Below are positions 1 through 8,294 of a DNA stretch of 64,000 nt, in pieces. The translations under genes and the position numbers were made by a program. Positions within the stretch are counted from its first letter, which is position 1. Every line of letters begins with the position of its first letter. This DNA comes from Palsa-89 sp963824345 (GTDB taxonomy: Bacteria > Acidobacteriota > Terriglobia > Bryobacterales > Bryobacteraceae). The notes beneath the pieces were generated by a model. That model had not been told where the DNA came from, searched no databases, and saw only the letters and a list, made by a program, of their open reading frames with translations. The stretch lies in assembly GCA_963824345.1 (NCBI GenBank), contig CAWGOZ010000021.1, forward strand, positions 310,001 through 374,000, written 5' to 3'.

Positions 1-2647
1 ATCCGGTACGATCCCTTTCGCGCTTCGCCTGGAGATACTCTTCCATCAACTTTGCGAGTTGCTGAAGCGCCGATTGAGTAGTGATCTGCCGGTCGTCGTA
101 GCCTTCAAGGATGGCTTCGGTCCGCTCACCAATCGGGATGAGGTACGGCTGATTATTCGCCTCTTCGCTGATCGCGGTCAGCAGACTCTTCCCGAGGTTG
201 ATCACCTTGGGCGGCTCTCCACCTTTCTCGGTTTTCAGCGCCTCGACGGTGTTCTCGTCGATGCGAACCACCTTCATCGCCAATTCGAAGCCAGTGCCGG
301 TAGCGGTCCGCTTCACCAGATCTTCGGTCTTTCTCATCAGGTCTTTGATGAGCGCCACTTTCTTTGAGAAAGCGTTCGTCACGATCTGGTACAGCAGAGA
401 AAGCTTGCCGTAGTTCTCGATGTGGGAACGCAAGAAGACATCAGGCGAGATGATCTCGTACAGCATTTCGAGCTCTTTGAAAAGCTTGTAGAATGCCTCC
501 CGGCGCTCCTTGTCCTCAAAGACCTCGATCGCCTTTTCGAGGGTCTTGTCATCGACCGGACCCGAACAAAGCGCCAAGTACGGCGGCGCCTGTTCGTCCA
601 TCAATGTCGCGAACTGATGCTTCAGGACATCGATATTTTGGATGGCGCTTCCAACAATGTCAGAATCGAACGCCAACGCCCTCTCCAGCTTTTCGAAGAT
701 GCCGACGAAATCGAGGACATAGCCGGCGGGCTTCTTGACGCCATCTTCGTCTTCGTAGGGTCGATTCACGCGCGCGATTGCCTGTAGGAGGGTATGGTCG
801 CGCATCGGCTTGTCCAGGTACATGCAGTAGAGGATCGGCGCGTCGAAGCCGGTCAGCAGTTTCTCCGTCACAATGAGAATCTTCGGCTGGGTATCGCGCT
901 TGATGAAGGCGCGCCGGATACGCTTCTCTTCATCCTCATTCAGTTTGAATTCGGCCAGCAGTTGGCTGTCGTTATAGGCCGATGTGTACACAACCGCCGA
1001 GTACTCGGCCGGCAGGTACTTATCCAGTGCGTTCTTGTATAGCGCGCAAGCCTCTCGGTCGACACCGACCAGGAAGGCTTTGTACCCAAGCGGCTCCACG
1101 TTCTCGCGGAAATGCTGCGAAACGAACCGGGCGACCTTGTCGACTCGATCGTCAGCCTTAAGGAACGTCTTCAGATTCACAGCGCGATCCAGGATCTTAT
1201 TCAGTTCCTCGATATCGCTTATTCCCTGCGTATCTGCCAAGTCAAGGAATTCCTTCTCCAACTGCTCGCGTGGAACGCGGATGTCGTTCGGCGCGAGCGT
1301 GTAGTTGAGCGGGAGGGTGGTGCCGTCCTCAATCGATTCAGCGATCGAGTATTTGTCCAGGTAGCCCTTCTCGTCATCCTTGCCGAAAACCTTGAACGTG
1401 CCTTTGCCATACGCAATCTTGTCGATCGGCGTGCCGGTGAAACCCAGCATCGTTGCATTGGGTATAGCGGCCACCAGGTAGTTGCCCAGGTCGCCGCTGG
1501 TGGTGCGGTGGGCCTCGTCTACCAGCAAGAAGACGTTGTCCCGAGTGCACATGTCCGCATCAGCCTTGTCAAACTTGTGGATCATCGAAACGATCAACCC
1601 GCGGTAGTCTGATCGCAGCAGCTCACGAAGGTGCTGTTTGCTGCGCGCGATTTCGGGCGAGAGGCCGTAAGCTGCTAGGTTTTGGAAAAGCTGGCTCTCC
1701 AGTTCGTTCCGGTCAACCAGCATGATCACTGTGGGCTTTTTGAACGCCGGGTTCCGCAAAATGAGGTCCGCGGCCTTGATCATGGTGAAGGTCTTGCCAG
1801 ATCCCTGGGTGTGCCAGATTAGGCCGGCTTTCTTCTCTGGATCAAGGGCGCGCTCAACAACCTTTTCGACCGCCCGCGTCTGATGTTGGCGCAGGATGAT
1901 TTTCCGCAGTTCGTCGTCTTTCTTGTAGAAGACGATCCAGGACTCCAGGTACTTGAGGAATCGCTCGCGGCCAAAGAAACGCTTCACCTTCTTCTCGAAG
2001 TTGCCCTTTTCCTCGTCCTTCCAATTGAAAAGATTCTTCCGGTCGAGGTTCCAGGTGGCACCGTAGAAGAAATCCAGCAAGTGCGTAACGTCGAATATCT
2101 GCGGCGCGGTCATCAACTCCGGCGTTTCACGGTGGTAGCGGCGAATCTGGTCGATGCCGTCGTCGATTCCGTTCTTTTTGGTTGCGCTCTTCGTCTCGAC
2201 GACGGCGACCGGAATGCCGTTAATGACGAACGCCACGTCTGCCCGGTTTGCGTACTTCCCGTTCGTGTACCGCCATTCGTCGGTGACGTGGAAAACGTTC
2301 TCAGTGGGATGCTCGAAGTCGATGAGCTTGACGTTCCGTTGCCGCTTTTCGGCCGCGACGTAGATCGACCTTTCGCCACGGAGCCAGGCCAGGATCTCAG
2401 CGTTGCCCTCGATATTGTTCCGGACGCTCTCTATCTTGCCAATCACCTCCTCGACATTGTTCACGTTGAGAATGCCGGGATTCAGACTAATCAGCTTGTC
2501 GCGCAGGATCTGGTAAAAGAGCGTTCCGCTTTCACCGCGCCGCAGGGTCAGCGCCTCATCCGGTGTAATATAGGCCCACCCGATTTCGCTGGCGTACCCG
2601 ATCAGCGGATTCTGGACGGTTGCGCGTTCGCTGCCTATGCTAGGCAT
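1..2647 (-). CDS. hsdR: Type I restriction enzyme, R subunit (3' end beyond the window)
   Basis: This is the ATP-dependent translocase and nuclease subunit of a type I restriction-modification complex. About 882 codons are present and the C-terminus lies left of base 1. Reading the minus strand, an N-terminal PD-(D/E)xK nuclease core appears around residues 130-150 (ADVAFV then VVETKS). Walker A (TQGSGKT) is near residue 282, a DEAH box (LLVDEAH) near 377, followed by GFTGTPI; all are typical of the SF2 motor of HsdR. The ATG at 2647-2645 lies inside the end of hsdS, with an 8-bp overlap, so the two are probably translationally coupled. It is the last gene of the hsdM-hsdS-hsdR operon. No frameshift or internal stop was seen in the part present. 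Confidence 0.95.
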   Translation of the reverse strand, partial: MPSIGSERATVQNPLIGYASEIGWAYITPDEALTLRRGESGTLFYQILRDKLISLNPGILNVNNVEEVIGKIESVRNNIEGNAEILAWLRGERSIYVAAEKRQRNVKLIDFEHPTENVFHVTDEWRYTNGKYANRADVAFVINGIPVAVVETKSATKKNGIDDGIDQIRRYHRETPELMTAPQIFDVTHLLDFFYGATWNLDRKNLFNWKDEEKGNFEKKVKRFFGRERFLKYLESWIVFYKKDDELRKIILRQHQTRAVEKVVERALDPEKKAGLIWHTQGSGKTFTMIKAADLILRNPAFKKPTVIMLVDRNELESQLFQNLAAYGLSPEIARSKQHLRELLRSDYRGLIVSMIHKFDKADADMCTRDNVFLLVDEAHRTTSGDLGNYLVAAIPNATMLGFTGTPIDKIAYGKGTFKVFGKDDEKGYLDKYSIAESIEDGTTLPLNYTLAPNDIRVPREQLEKEFLDLADTQGISDIEELNKILDRAVNLKTFLKADDRVDKVARFVSQHFRENVEPLGYKAFLVGVDREACALYKNALDKYLPAEYSAVVYTSAYNDSQLLAEFKLNEDEEKRIRRAFIKRDTQPKILIVTEKLLTGFDAPILYCMYLDKPMRDHTLLQAIARVNRPYEDEDGVKKPAGYVLDFVGIFEKLERALAFDSDIVGSAIQNIDVLKHQFATLMDEQAPPYLALCSGPVDDKTLEKAIEVFEDKERREAFYKLFKELEMLYEIISPDVFLRSHIENYGKLSLLYQIVTNAFSKKVALIKDLMRKTEDLVKRTATGTGFELAMKVVRIDENTVEALKTEKGGEPPKVINLGKSLLTAISEEANNQPYLIPIGERTEAILEGYDDRQITTQSALQQLAKLMEEYLQAKRERDRTG

Positions 2648-3338
2648 GGACCGGGGCCTCCGTAGCCTCACTTATTAGGAGGTTCTGTTCTTGAGGTGAC
2701 GCGCCTTCTTGCTGTGATACGCCAAAGATGCGCCCGACGGCGGCGAAACGAAGTTCATTCAGAAGATTGAGCCGGTCACTCTGCATTTGGATAACCGAGT
2801 CGATTTCCCCGAGCAGATCAGAAATCTCTTTTTGCTCATCCGGCGGCGGTACGCAAACGACCAGTTGGGCCAGACTGCCACCGCTGACGCCACCCTTGAG
2901 TTTCTCCCCCTTTCCAGCATTGATCTGTTGCCAGTAAAGATCCGAATTGCAGAAGTAGTAGAAAAACCTTCCGTCGATTGCCCGTGGTCGAAGACGAATC
3001 AGATAGGATGCATAAACTGCCTCCGGGCACTCGGTAATGTAGTAGGTCTTTCCGGTCGTCGCTCCGATTCGTGCGACAAGCAGGTCTCCGGGCTTGAGGA
3101 GGTACTTTGGCTTCAACTCCTCCGGGCATTTGCAGAATGGCACCGTTGCCCAGTTCACCCTGCCGTCCTGTATGTCGGTAATTCGGAGAAACTTGGGGCC
3201 GACCGGCTCCAGCGCCGCACTCTCGGTAAATCCGTACTCAGGCTTCTCACACACTTGTTCAAATGTCTTGATGTCCCAATGTTTGGGGAGAAGACCAAGG
3301 GGTGTTTGGGCCATCTCTACGTTCTTGTCGAAGATCAT
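2640..3338 (-). CDS. hsdS: Type I restriction enzyme specificity subunit, half-size (single target-recognition domain)
   Basis: This is the DNA-sequence recognition subunit of the type I complex. At 232 residues it is about half the usual 400-450. It has one target-recognition domain: LLPKHW near residue 18, KFLRITDIQDG near 50, LLKPGDLLVARIG near 82. One long conserved helix follows (PPPDEQKEISDLLGEIDSVI, about residues 163-182). A full HsdS carries two such units. Half-size subunits are known that dimerise to recognise palindromic bipartite sites; that would apply here but is inference. It overlaps the upstream hsdM by 4 bp (ATGA) and the downstream hsdR by 8 bp. The reading frame is intact, so this looks like a natural short form and not a broken gene. 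Confidence 0.9.
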   Translation of the reverse strand: MIFDKNVEMAQTPLGLLPKHWDIKTFEQVCEKPEYGFTESAALEPVGPKFLRITDIQDGRVNWATVPFCKCPEELKPKYLLKPGDLLVARIGATTGKTYYITECPEAVYASYLIRLRPRAIDGRFFYYFCNSDLYWQQINAGKGEKLKGGVSGGSLAQLVVCVPPPDEQKEISDLLGEIDSVIQMQSDRLNLLNELRFAAVGRIFGVSQQEGASPQEQNLLISEATEAPVHA

Positions 3339-5236
3339 TTTGTCACTCCTTCTACGCGAACAACTTGTGAGAGCGATGTCATCAGTCGACGGTACAGCGG
3401 ATCTGCCGTTGCGTCGATCTCTTCGAGATTCGCGAGGATCGCGCTGAGATCTCGGTGATTACGTCTGGAAGCGGCTGACACGTACCTGGCTGGCGAAAGG
3501 TTGAAATCCAGCTCGGCGATCCTATCGACTCCCACGACCTTCCCAAACTCCGGGTAGTCTTGATGGGCGCGATGTGCCTCCACAATTTTGCTTAAACCGG
3601 CTGCCGCGAGCTCATTCTTTGGCTTGCCCTTCACGAATTCAGCGCACGCATTGATAAAGAGAACGGTGCCCCGTCTTTCTTCCGGCTTCCTTCTGGACAG
3701 TAGGATGATGATGCCCGAAGCGGGAGTGTTGTAAAACAGGTTCGGCGGAAGTTGGATCACCCCCTCAATGAGATCCTGCTCGACGAACCATCGTCGGATC
3801 GTTTTTTCCTTGTCGTCGGCTTGGCTGCCGCTGCCTCGGCTGGCCGCCCCCGTATCAATGACTACAGCAGCCCGTCCCTCGTCGTTGAGAGACGCCGCAA
3901 CATGCTGCAACCAGGCCCAGTCAGCGCTCGATGATGGCGCATAGCCACCGCGCTGTTCGAAGCGTTCGTAGGGATCGTTCTCGTAGCTCTTCGGGTCGAA
4001 GTTGTCCTGATTCCACATCGGGTTGGTAACTACGATGTCAAATTGCTTCAGGCGGCTATCGTTCAGAAACTTCGGATTCGCCATCGTGTTTCCGCGCACG
4101 ATCTCGCCGGTCATATCGTGAAGAACCATGTTCATGCGCCCTATCGCAAAGGAGGAGCCAGTGAGTTCCTGGCCGTAGAGTTTCAGGGGACGGTCGATCT
4201 TCTGATCACGCTCCTTCAGCGCGAGTTGACACTTCACGAGCAAGCCGCCGGAGCCGCAGCACGGATCGTAAACCTCCTCACCCTGCTGTGGTTGCATTAG
4301 ATATGCGATGAGCCAGCCGACCTCTTTCGGCGTGAAGAACTCGCCCGCGCTCTGTCCTTGACCTTCAGCGAATTTCCGCAGCAAATATTCGTAAGCGCGC
4401 CCGAGGAAATCAGGTTCCACGTCGTCCAAACCGAGGCGGTAGCGCGGGTCGCTAAGCGTCTCGATCAGCTTGGCGAGAGCATCGTCGCTGATCTCGCGTT
4501 CCCCATTCCGAGTTTCGTTGTAATCGACGATATCGATGACGCCCTGAAGGCTCGGGTTGGCACGGGCAATCGCCCGAATCGTAGTCGTAAGCTGTTCGCC
4601 GAGCGTTTTCGGTTTCCGCTCCTCGGGCCAGTCGAACTTCTTTCGTCCGCTGACGACGGGCCAAGATGCCTCGGGAGGGATATAGAAGCGGACAAGAGAT
4701 GGGTCGGCCTCGAGCACGGTGCGCGCCGTTTGCTCATCACCGAACTCCTCGGCTAACCGGGCGATCTCATCTTCGAACACGTCGGAGAGGCGCTTGATGA
4801 AGACCAGCGGCAGGATATAGTCCTTGAACTTTGGAGCGTCCTTCTCGCCGCGGATGGAACAAGCCGCTTTCCAGAGCATGCCCTCCATCGACCGGTTGTC
4901 CATCACTTGGCCGTTGCGGTTCGGCGCGGCCCCCTCGTCGGTCGTCTTCTTCCGGCGCCCACGTCGCACCGGCCCTGCCGGATCCGATGATGCAGTCTCG
5001 GCGACTTCGCTCTCGCCCGTAAAGCGATCATAGAGGTCTTGAAAGTCTGGGCCCTGAGATTGAATAAGCTGGCCGATGGAGTGGCGAACGGCTGCATCCG
5101 GCTGGTTCTTCCCTTTCTCCCAACGATTTACGGTGGGGAAAGAGACCCGGAGCTGGGCAGCCAGCTTCTCCTGAGAGAGGCCTAGCCGGGTTCGAAGTTC
5201 GCGGATCAGCTCAGGGAACTGAGTATCACTTGTCAT
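3335..5236 (-). CDS. hsdM: Type I restriction-modification methyltransferase with N-terminal XRE helix-turn-helix
   Basis: This N6-adenine DNA methyltransferase subunit makes the modification enzyme with HsdS and the restriction complex with HsdS and HsdR. Residues 1-65 form a Cro/C1-type helix-turn-helix (IRELRTRLGLSQEKLAAQL, then FPTVNRWEKGK). A charged linker reaches about residue 110. An HsdM helical domain and the SAM-dependent catalytic domain follow: motif I (DPCCGSGG) near residue 325 and motif IV NPMW near 405, a variant of NPPF/Y. The length of 633 fits HsdM plus a 110-residue extension. The ATG at 5236 has a GGTGA upstream at suitable distance. A good promoter and an overlapping palindrome lie directly upstream, so the fused domain may repress its own operon (inference). 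It opens the hsdM-S-R operon. Confidence 0.93.
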   Translation of the reverse strand: MTSDTQFPELIRELRTRLGLSQEKLAAQLRVSFPTVNRWEKGKNQPDAAVRHSIGQLIQSQGPDFQDLYDRFTGESEVAETASSDPAGPVRRGRRKKTTDEGAAPNRNGQVMDNRSMEGMLWKAACSIRGEKDAPKFKDYILPLVFIKRLSDVFEDEIARLAEEFGDEQTARTVLEADPSLVRFYIPPEASWPVVSGRKKFDWPEERKPKTLGEQLTTTIRAIARANPSLQGVIDIVDYNETRNGEREISDDALAKLIETLSDPRYRLGLDDVEPDFLGRAYEYLLRKFAEGQGQSAGEFFTPKEVGWLIAYLMQPQQGEEVYDPCCGSGGLLVKCQLALKERDQKIDRPLKLYGQELTGSSFAIGRMNMVLHDMTGEIVRGNTMANPKFLNDSRLKQFDIVVTNPMWNQDNFDPKSYENDPYERFEQRGGYAPSSSADWAWLQHVAASLNDEGRAAVVIDTGAASRGSGSQADDKEKTIRRWFVEQDLIEGVIQLPPNLFYNTPASGIIILLSRRKPEERRGTVLFINACAEFVKGKPKNELAAAGLSKIVEAHRAHQDYPEFGKVVGVDRIAELDFNLSPARYVSAASRRNHRDLSAILANLEEIDATADPLYRRLMTSLSQVVRVEGVTK

Positions 5237-5283
5237 CGATGATCACCGTAAATTATCATCTGATATAACAAATGATTAGTCAA
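5233..5283 (-). promoter_or_regulatory. hsdM promoter with overlapping palindromic operator
   Basis: On the minus strand a -35 TTGACT (5283-5278) and a -10 GATGAT (5260-5255) are separated by 17 bp, just before the hsdM start. The -10 is one arm of an inverted repeat, GATGAT (5238-5243) against ATCATC (5255-5260). A second perfect 10-bp palindrome, TCATCGATGA (5233-5242), runs into the start codon. Palindromes over a -10 are the usual binding sites of XRE regulators, and the downstream protein begins with an XRE domain. Autoregulation is therefore likely but not shown. Confidence 0.6.
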
Positions 5284-5947
5284 ATACTATATTTCCATTT
5301 GAGTCAGCAATTTAGTCGAAGCCTACTTCCAAAAGCTCGCTTCATCAAACGACTCATGCAAAATGCTGCAAGTCTAACCGCCTCCCATTCATGTATTGAG
5401 GCCTACGCGAAGGCCGCGCCATCCGTGATTAGCTCTTCGTCCTTCGACGCGCCCCGCTGGGCGTTCGAGAGAGATTGGCCCGGGATTGCGGGATCGAATG
5501 GTACTTTCTCTGCGGCCAAACGCCCGTTATTCCGCAATAACGGTAGCTATCTTCAGCCTGATGACACTGACCGACCGGTCTGTCGAAGGTGTGCTCGCTG
5601 GAGGTTTGGTTCGCATGGTCATCTTGCTGACACTGTTTCAGCGTTCGCCGTTAAGACCAGGAAGATGACTTGTGTTGCTGGTTGTCCCAAACCAGGGGCG
5701 AGCGGAAAAGCGTTCGGCTATCACACGTGATACCCTGTGTTGCAATACAAACATTTTGCACCAGGAGTGTTTGGAATGCTATCCTCGTCACGAAGTCATC
5801 CCTTATCGTACTTTTGGGAATTCACTGTGATCGCCAAAGTCTTCATTAAATATCAGCCATGCAACAGTGGGCCAAAGACAGTAGACGACGGTGGCCTGCC
5901 ACTTTGCTACGATTCTTTGGACGGATGTTGACGCTGCCAAAACGATC
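5284..5947. other. Long intergenic stretch, no gene recognised
   Basis: About 660 bases lie between the divergent hsdM and nucleotidyltransferase genes. Open frames exist on both strands, up to about 150 codons, but none has a recognisable domain or convincing ribosome binding site. The composition is more AT-rich than the regions to the right. It presumably contains the promoter of the nucleotidyltransferase operon, but I could not pick one with confidence. It could also hold a small RNA or decayed sequence. Confidence 0.4.
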
Positions 5948-7042
5948 ATGCCTGAAGCGGGCAGGCGCCTCATGACATTGAAAGCGCCTCTCGGGAACTT
6001 AGACGAACTTGAGAACAGATTGAAAGCAGATTGGATCCATCTTAAGCATGCAAGGGAATTCGCCTCGGCCGCGCGAGAGGAACTCAAGGTGGCATTGAAG
6101 GATCTCGACTCTGAAGACACGAGCATAGTGGTGTCTGGGTCTTTGGCCCGCGATGAGTTCACCATAGGCAGTGATATCGACTGGACGCTTCTCATTGACG
6201 GCTCGGCGGACCCAAAACACTATGACCTCACGAGAAAGATCGCAGACGTGGTTAACAGTATCGCGAAGAAACCTGTTGGCCATGAACGCACTTTCGGTGC
6301 AATGGTGTTTAGCCATGATCTTGTTCATGAGATCGGTGGCGAGGATGATACGAACCTAAACACGACTCGCCGCCTCTTGCTCCTACTTGAATCTCGTGCG
6401 GTTGGTAGGGAGGACGCTTACAGGCGTGTCGTGCGCAATGTTTTGAGTCGGTATCTCCTTGAGGATCGAGGATTCTGGCGGGGTTCTGGACACCGCGTTC
6501 CTCGTTTTCTGCAGAACGATTTTGCGCGATACTGGCGGACCATGGCAGTCGATTTCGCTTACAAGCTGCGTACTCGTTCTGGGAAAGGATGGGCCATTCG
6601 TAACATCAAGCTTCGGATGTCGCGCAAGCTGATATACGTTTCGGGTCTGCTCGCTTGTTATCGCTGTCATCTCGACTACTCCTCTCACGACCGGCAACTC
6701 ATTTTCGGCGATGTGAATCGCCGACCGGAAGTGATCGAGCATCTTGAACAAATCTTCCAAATGACCCCGTTGGAGATTCTGTCGAGCGTTTTGTTTCGTT
6801 ACCCTCACCTGGACGAAGCGGCAAAGAAGATTATTAATTCGTACGACGAATTCTTGGGCATCCTTGAGGACGAAAAGCAGCGAACCCACCTTGAATCTCT
6901 AAAAGAAGAAGACGCGGATACTGATAAGGTCTATCAGCGGGCTCGCCAACTCAGCCACGCATTTCGGGATGGACTGCTAGAGTTCTTCTTCGATCCACTA
7001 AGCGAGTTAGAAGCATTGACCAAGAATTACGGAGTATTCTAA
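5948..7042 (+). CDS. Pol-beta-superfamily nucleotidyltransferase with long helical C-terminal region
   Basis: This is a predicted nucleotidyltransferase transferring an NMP to an unknown acceptor. The active-site signature VSGSLARDEF, then SDIDW (about residues 63-79 from this start), is the GS...DxD pattern of the GlnD/DUF294-like branch. A second acidic strand is not certain. About 250 mostly helical residues follow, including a basic stretch (KLRMSRKLIY) and a C-terminal charged region. The start is uncertain: GTG 5891, ATG 5948 and ATG 5972 are all in frame and none has a strong ribosome binding site. The stop TAA shares one base with the ATG of the next gene, so the two are coupled. The gene is AT-richer than the metabolic genes to the right and lies on the putative integrated element beside a restriction system. 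A defence or toxin-antitoxin role is a hypothesis only. Confidence 0.75.
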   Translation: MPEAGRRLMTLKAPLGNLDELENRLKADWIHLKHAREFASAAREELKVALKDLDSEDTSIVVSGSLARDEFTIGSDIDWTLLIDGSADPKHYDLTRKIADVVNSIAKKPVGHERTFGAMVFSHDLVHEIGGEDDTNLNTTRRLLLLLESRAVGREDAYRRVVRNVLSRYLLEDRGFWRGSGHRVPRFLQNDFARYWRTMAVDFAYKLRTRSGKGWAIRNIKLRMSRKLIYVSGLLACYRCHLDYSSHDRQLIFGDVNRRPEVIEHLEQIFQMTPLEILSSVLFRYPHLDEAAKKIINSYDEFLGILEDEKQRTHLESLKEEDADTDKVYQRARQLSHAFRDGLLEFFFDPLSELEALTKNYGVF

Positions 7043-7752
7043 TGCGGAAGATTGGGTTTTCCACGGGAGCCCTTGCCTATGCTGATTTCCGGCGCGGACT
7101 TGCGATGATGCGGCGAAAGCGATTGACGGTGATCGAGCTTTCAGCGCTGCGACAAAAGGAACTGATGCCATTGCTAGATGCGCTTCAGAACTTGGATCTA
7201 TCGGAATTCAAACACATATCGATACATGCTCCGAGCCAGTTTGAACCTGAGTTTGAGGCGGCCATATGGGGCCGGCTCTATGATGTGACTTGGCGCAAAT
7301 GGCCAATCGTTGTCCACCCTGATGCCTTATATGATTTTTCGCTTTGGCGGCGTCTTGGATCAGCAATCTGCATTGAGAACATGGACAAGCGCAAGCCTAT
7401 CGGTCGTTCTGCCCGCGAACTCGCCGTGATCTTCAAAGAATTGCCGGATGCGACCTTCTGCTTCGACATAGGGCATGCCCGCCAATACGATTCGACCATG
7501 ACCGAGGCTTATTTGATTCTTCGGGAATTCGGGGCAAAATTGCAGCAAGTTCATGTGAGCGAAGTGAACACGAGCAGTAGGCACGATCCTCTTTCGTATG
7601 CGTCAATTCGCGCGTTCCAGGACATAGCTCACCTCATTCCCTCGCATGTCCCATTGATCCTCGAGACTCCGGTGAGGGAAGCGGAAATCGAAGCGGAGAT
7701 TGCGAAAGTACGTGAGGCTTTGCCCCTCGATCAGCACACGATGGTTGCTTGA
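7042..7752 (+). CDS. Xylose-isomerase / endonuclease IV-like TIM-barrel protein
   Basis: This 236-residue protein, without a signal peptide, has the fold pattern of AP-endonuclease family 2 / sugar-phosphate isomerases. Likely metal ligands are seen in order at the strand ends: ISIHAPS (about residue 60), ICIENMD (110), CFDIGHARQ (142), QVHVSE (170) and ILETPV (207). Members are Zn- or Mn-dependent isomerases, epimerases or DNA-repair endonucleases, and sequence alone does not say which. It starts at the ATG formed by TAATG at the end of the nucleotidyltransferase gene. It is cytoplasmic, unlike the two Tat-exported TIM barrels further right, and not close to them in sequence. Its fixed pairing with a nucleotidyltransferase on a mobile region is unusual. 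Confidence 0.8.
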   Translation: MRKIGFSTGALAYADFRRGLAMMRRKRLTVIELSALRQKELMPLLDALQNLDLSEFKHISIHAPSQFEPEFEAAIWGRLYDVTWRKWPIVVHPDALYDFSLWRRLGSAICIENMDKRKPIGRSARELAVIFKELPDATFCFDIGHARQYDSTMTEAYLILREFGAKLQQVHVSEVNTSSRHDPLSYASIRAFQDIAHLIPSHVPLILETPVREAEIEAEIAKVREALPLDQHTMVA

Positions 7753-8108
7753 TTGCGGGTCAATGGAATTTCTGCCGACGAGTTTCCAGTCGGCTATTCC
7801 TCGGCAGTTTGGTCTCCACCAGAGCTTACTTCCGCTGCAGCTGCCCGAGGACCAGTCTGAAACAGATGAGATAGTTTGAAAGAAGGAGAAGAAACTAACT
7901 GCAGGTGTGCCAATCGCAGTTTGTCTCGGTGGCGGGATTCAACCCAAATAACTGTGCCCATTTTTGTGCCCACCCCACGCATAGCAGCGTTATTCGCCAG
8001 TGCTAGCGCATCGCCGCAAAGGCTAGCCAAGCCTTTGATAACTAGTAACATTGCACAATGGTGATAAAGCAGTGTGCCTACTGCTAAGTCTTTGAAAATA
8101 CGTCGGTT
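7753..8108. other. Intergenic region before the tRNA fragment
   Basis: There are 356 bases with no supported gene. A minus-strand frame of 85 codons (7794-8051) has no recognisable domain. A short direct repeat GTGCCC occurs at 7955-7960 and 7967-7972, spaced 12 bp apart. Such repeats near an attachment site can be recombinase arm sites, but there is no further support here. No integrase gene is seen in this window. Confidence 0.35.
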
Positions 8109-8158
8109 GTTGATTCGTAATCAGCAGGTCGCCGGTTCGATCCCGGCGGGTGGCTCCA
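8109..8158 (+). tRNA. 3' half of tRNA-Thr(CGU): putative distal attachment site
   Basis: From 8109 the sequence folds as the 3' half of a tRNA. There is an anticodon stem GTTGA/TCAGC around the loop TTCGTAA (8114-8120), with anticodon CGT for threonine. A 5-base variable region (8126-8130) follows, then a T-arm GCCGG-TTCGATC-CCGGC (8131-8147), the 3' acceptor strand GGGTGGC (8148-8154), discriminator T and encoded CCA (8156-8158). No D-arm or matching GCCACCC acceptor strand lies upstream, so the gene is not functional. A 3' tRNA fragment is what remains at the far end of an element that integrated into a tRNA and rebuilt the intact copy at its near end. The element would therefore lie to the left. 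Confidence 0.8.
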
Positions 8159-8294
8159 GAAAACTAACACGGACTACGGGCGATTCGGCACGGGTGACCT
8201 GCCTCGGTTTTCTCTACCAAAGATAATTGAGACGCTTCCGTCTAATTTAACTCCTCTTCTGCCATCCCGTCGGAGCCGCCCGTCGCAATACTGT

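Noticed and set aside
5272..5730. A 152-codon plus-strand open frame between hsdM and the nucleotidyltransferase gene
   Set aside because: It starts inside the hsdM promoter, shows no domain or ribosome binding site, and has an irregular composition for a protein. I treat it as non-coding.
7794..8051. An 85-codon minus-strand frame beside the tRNA fragment, considered as an integrase remnant
   Set aside because: None of the tyrosine-recombinase catalytic residues or motifs can be seen, and no similar known protein comes to mind.
8098..8160. A functional tRNA-Thr gene
   Set aside because: Only the anticodon arm to the CCA end is present. The 5' acceptor strand and D-arm are missing upstream.
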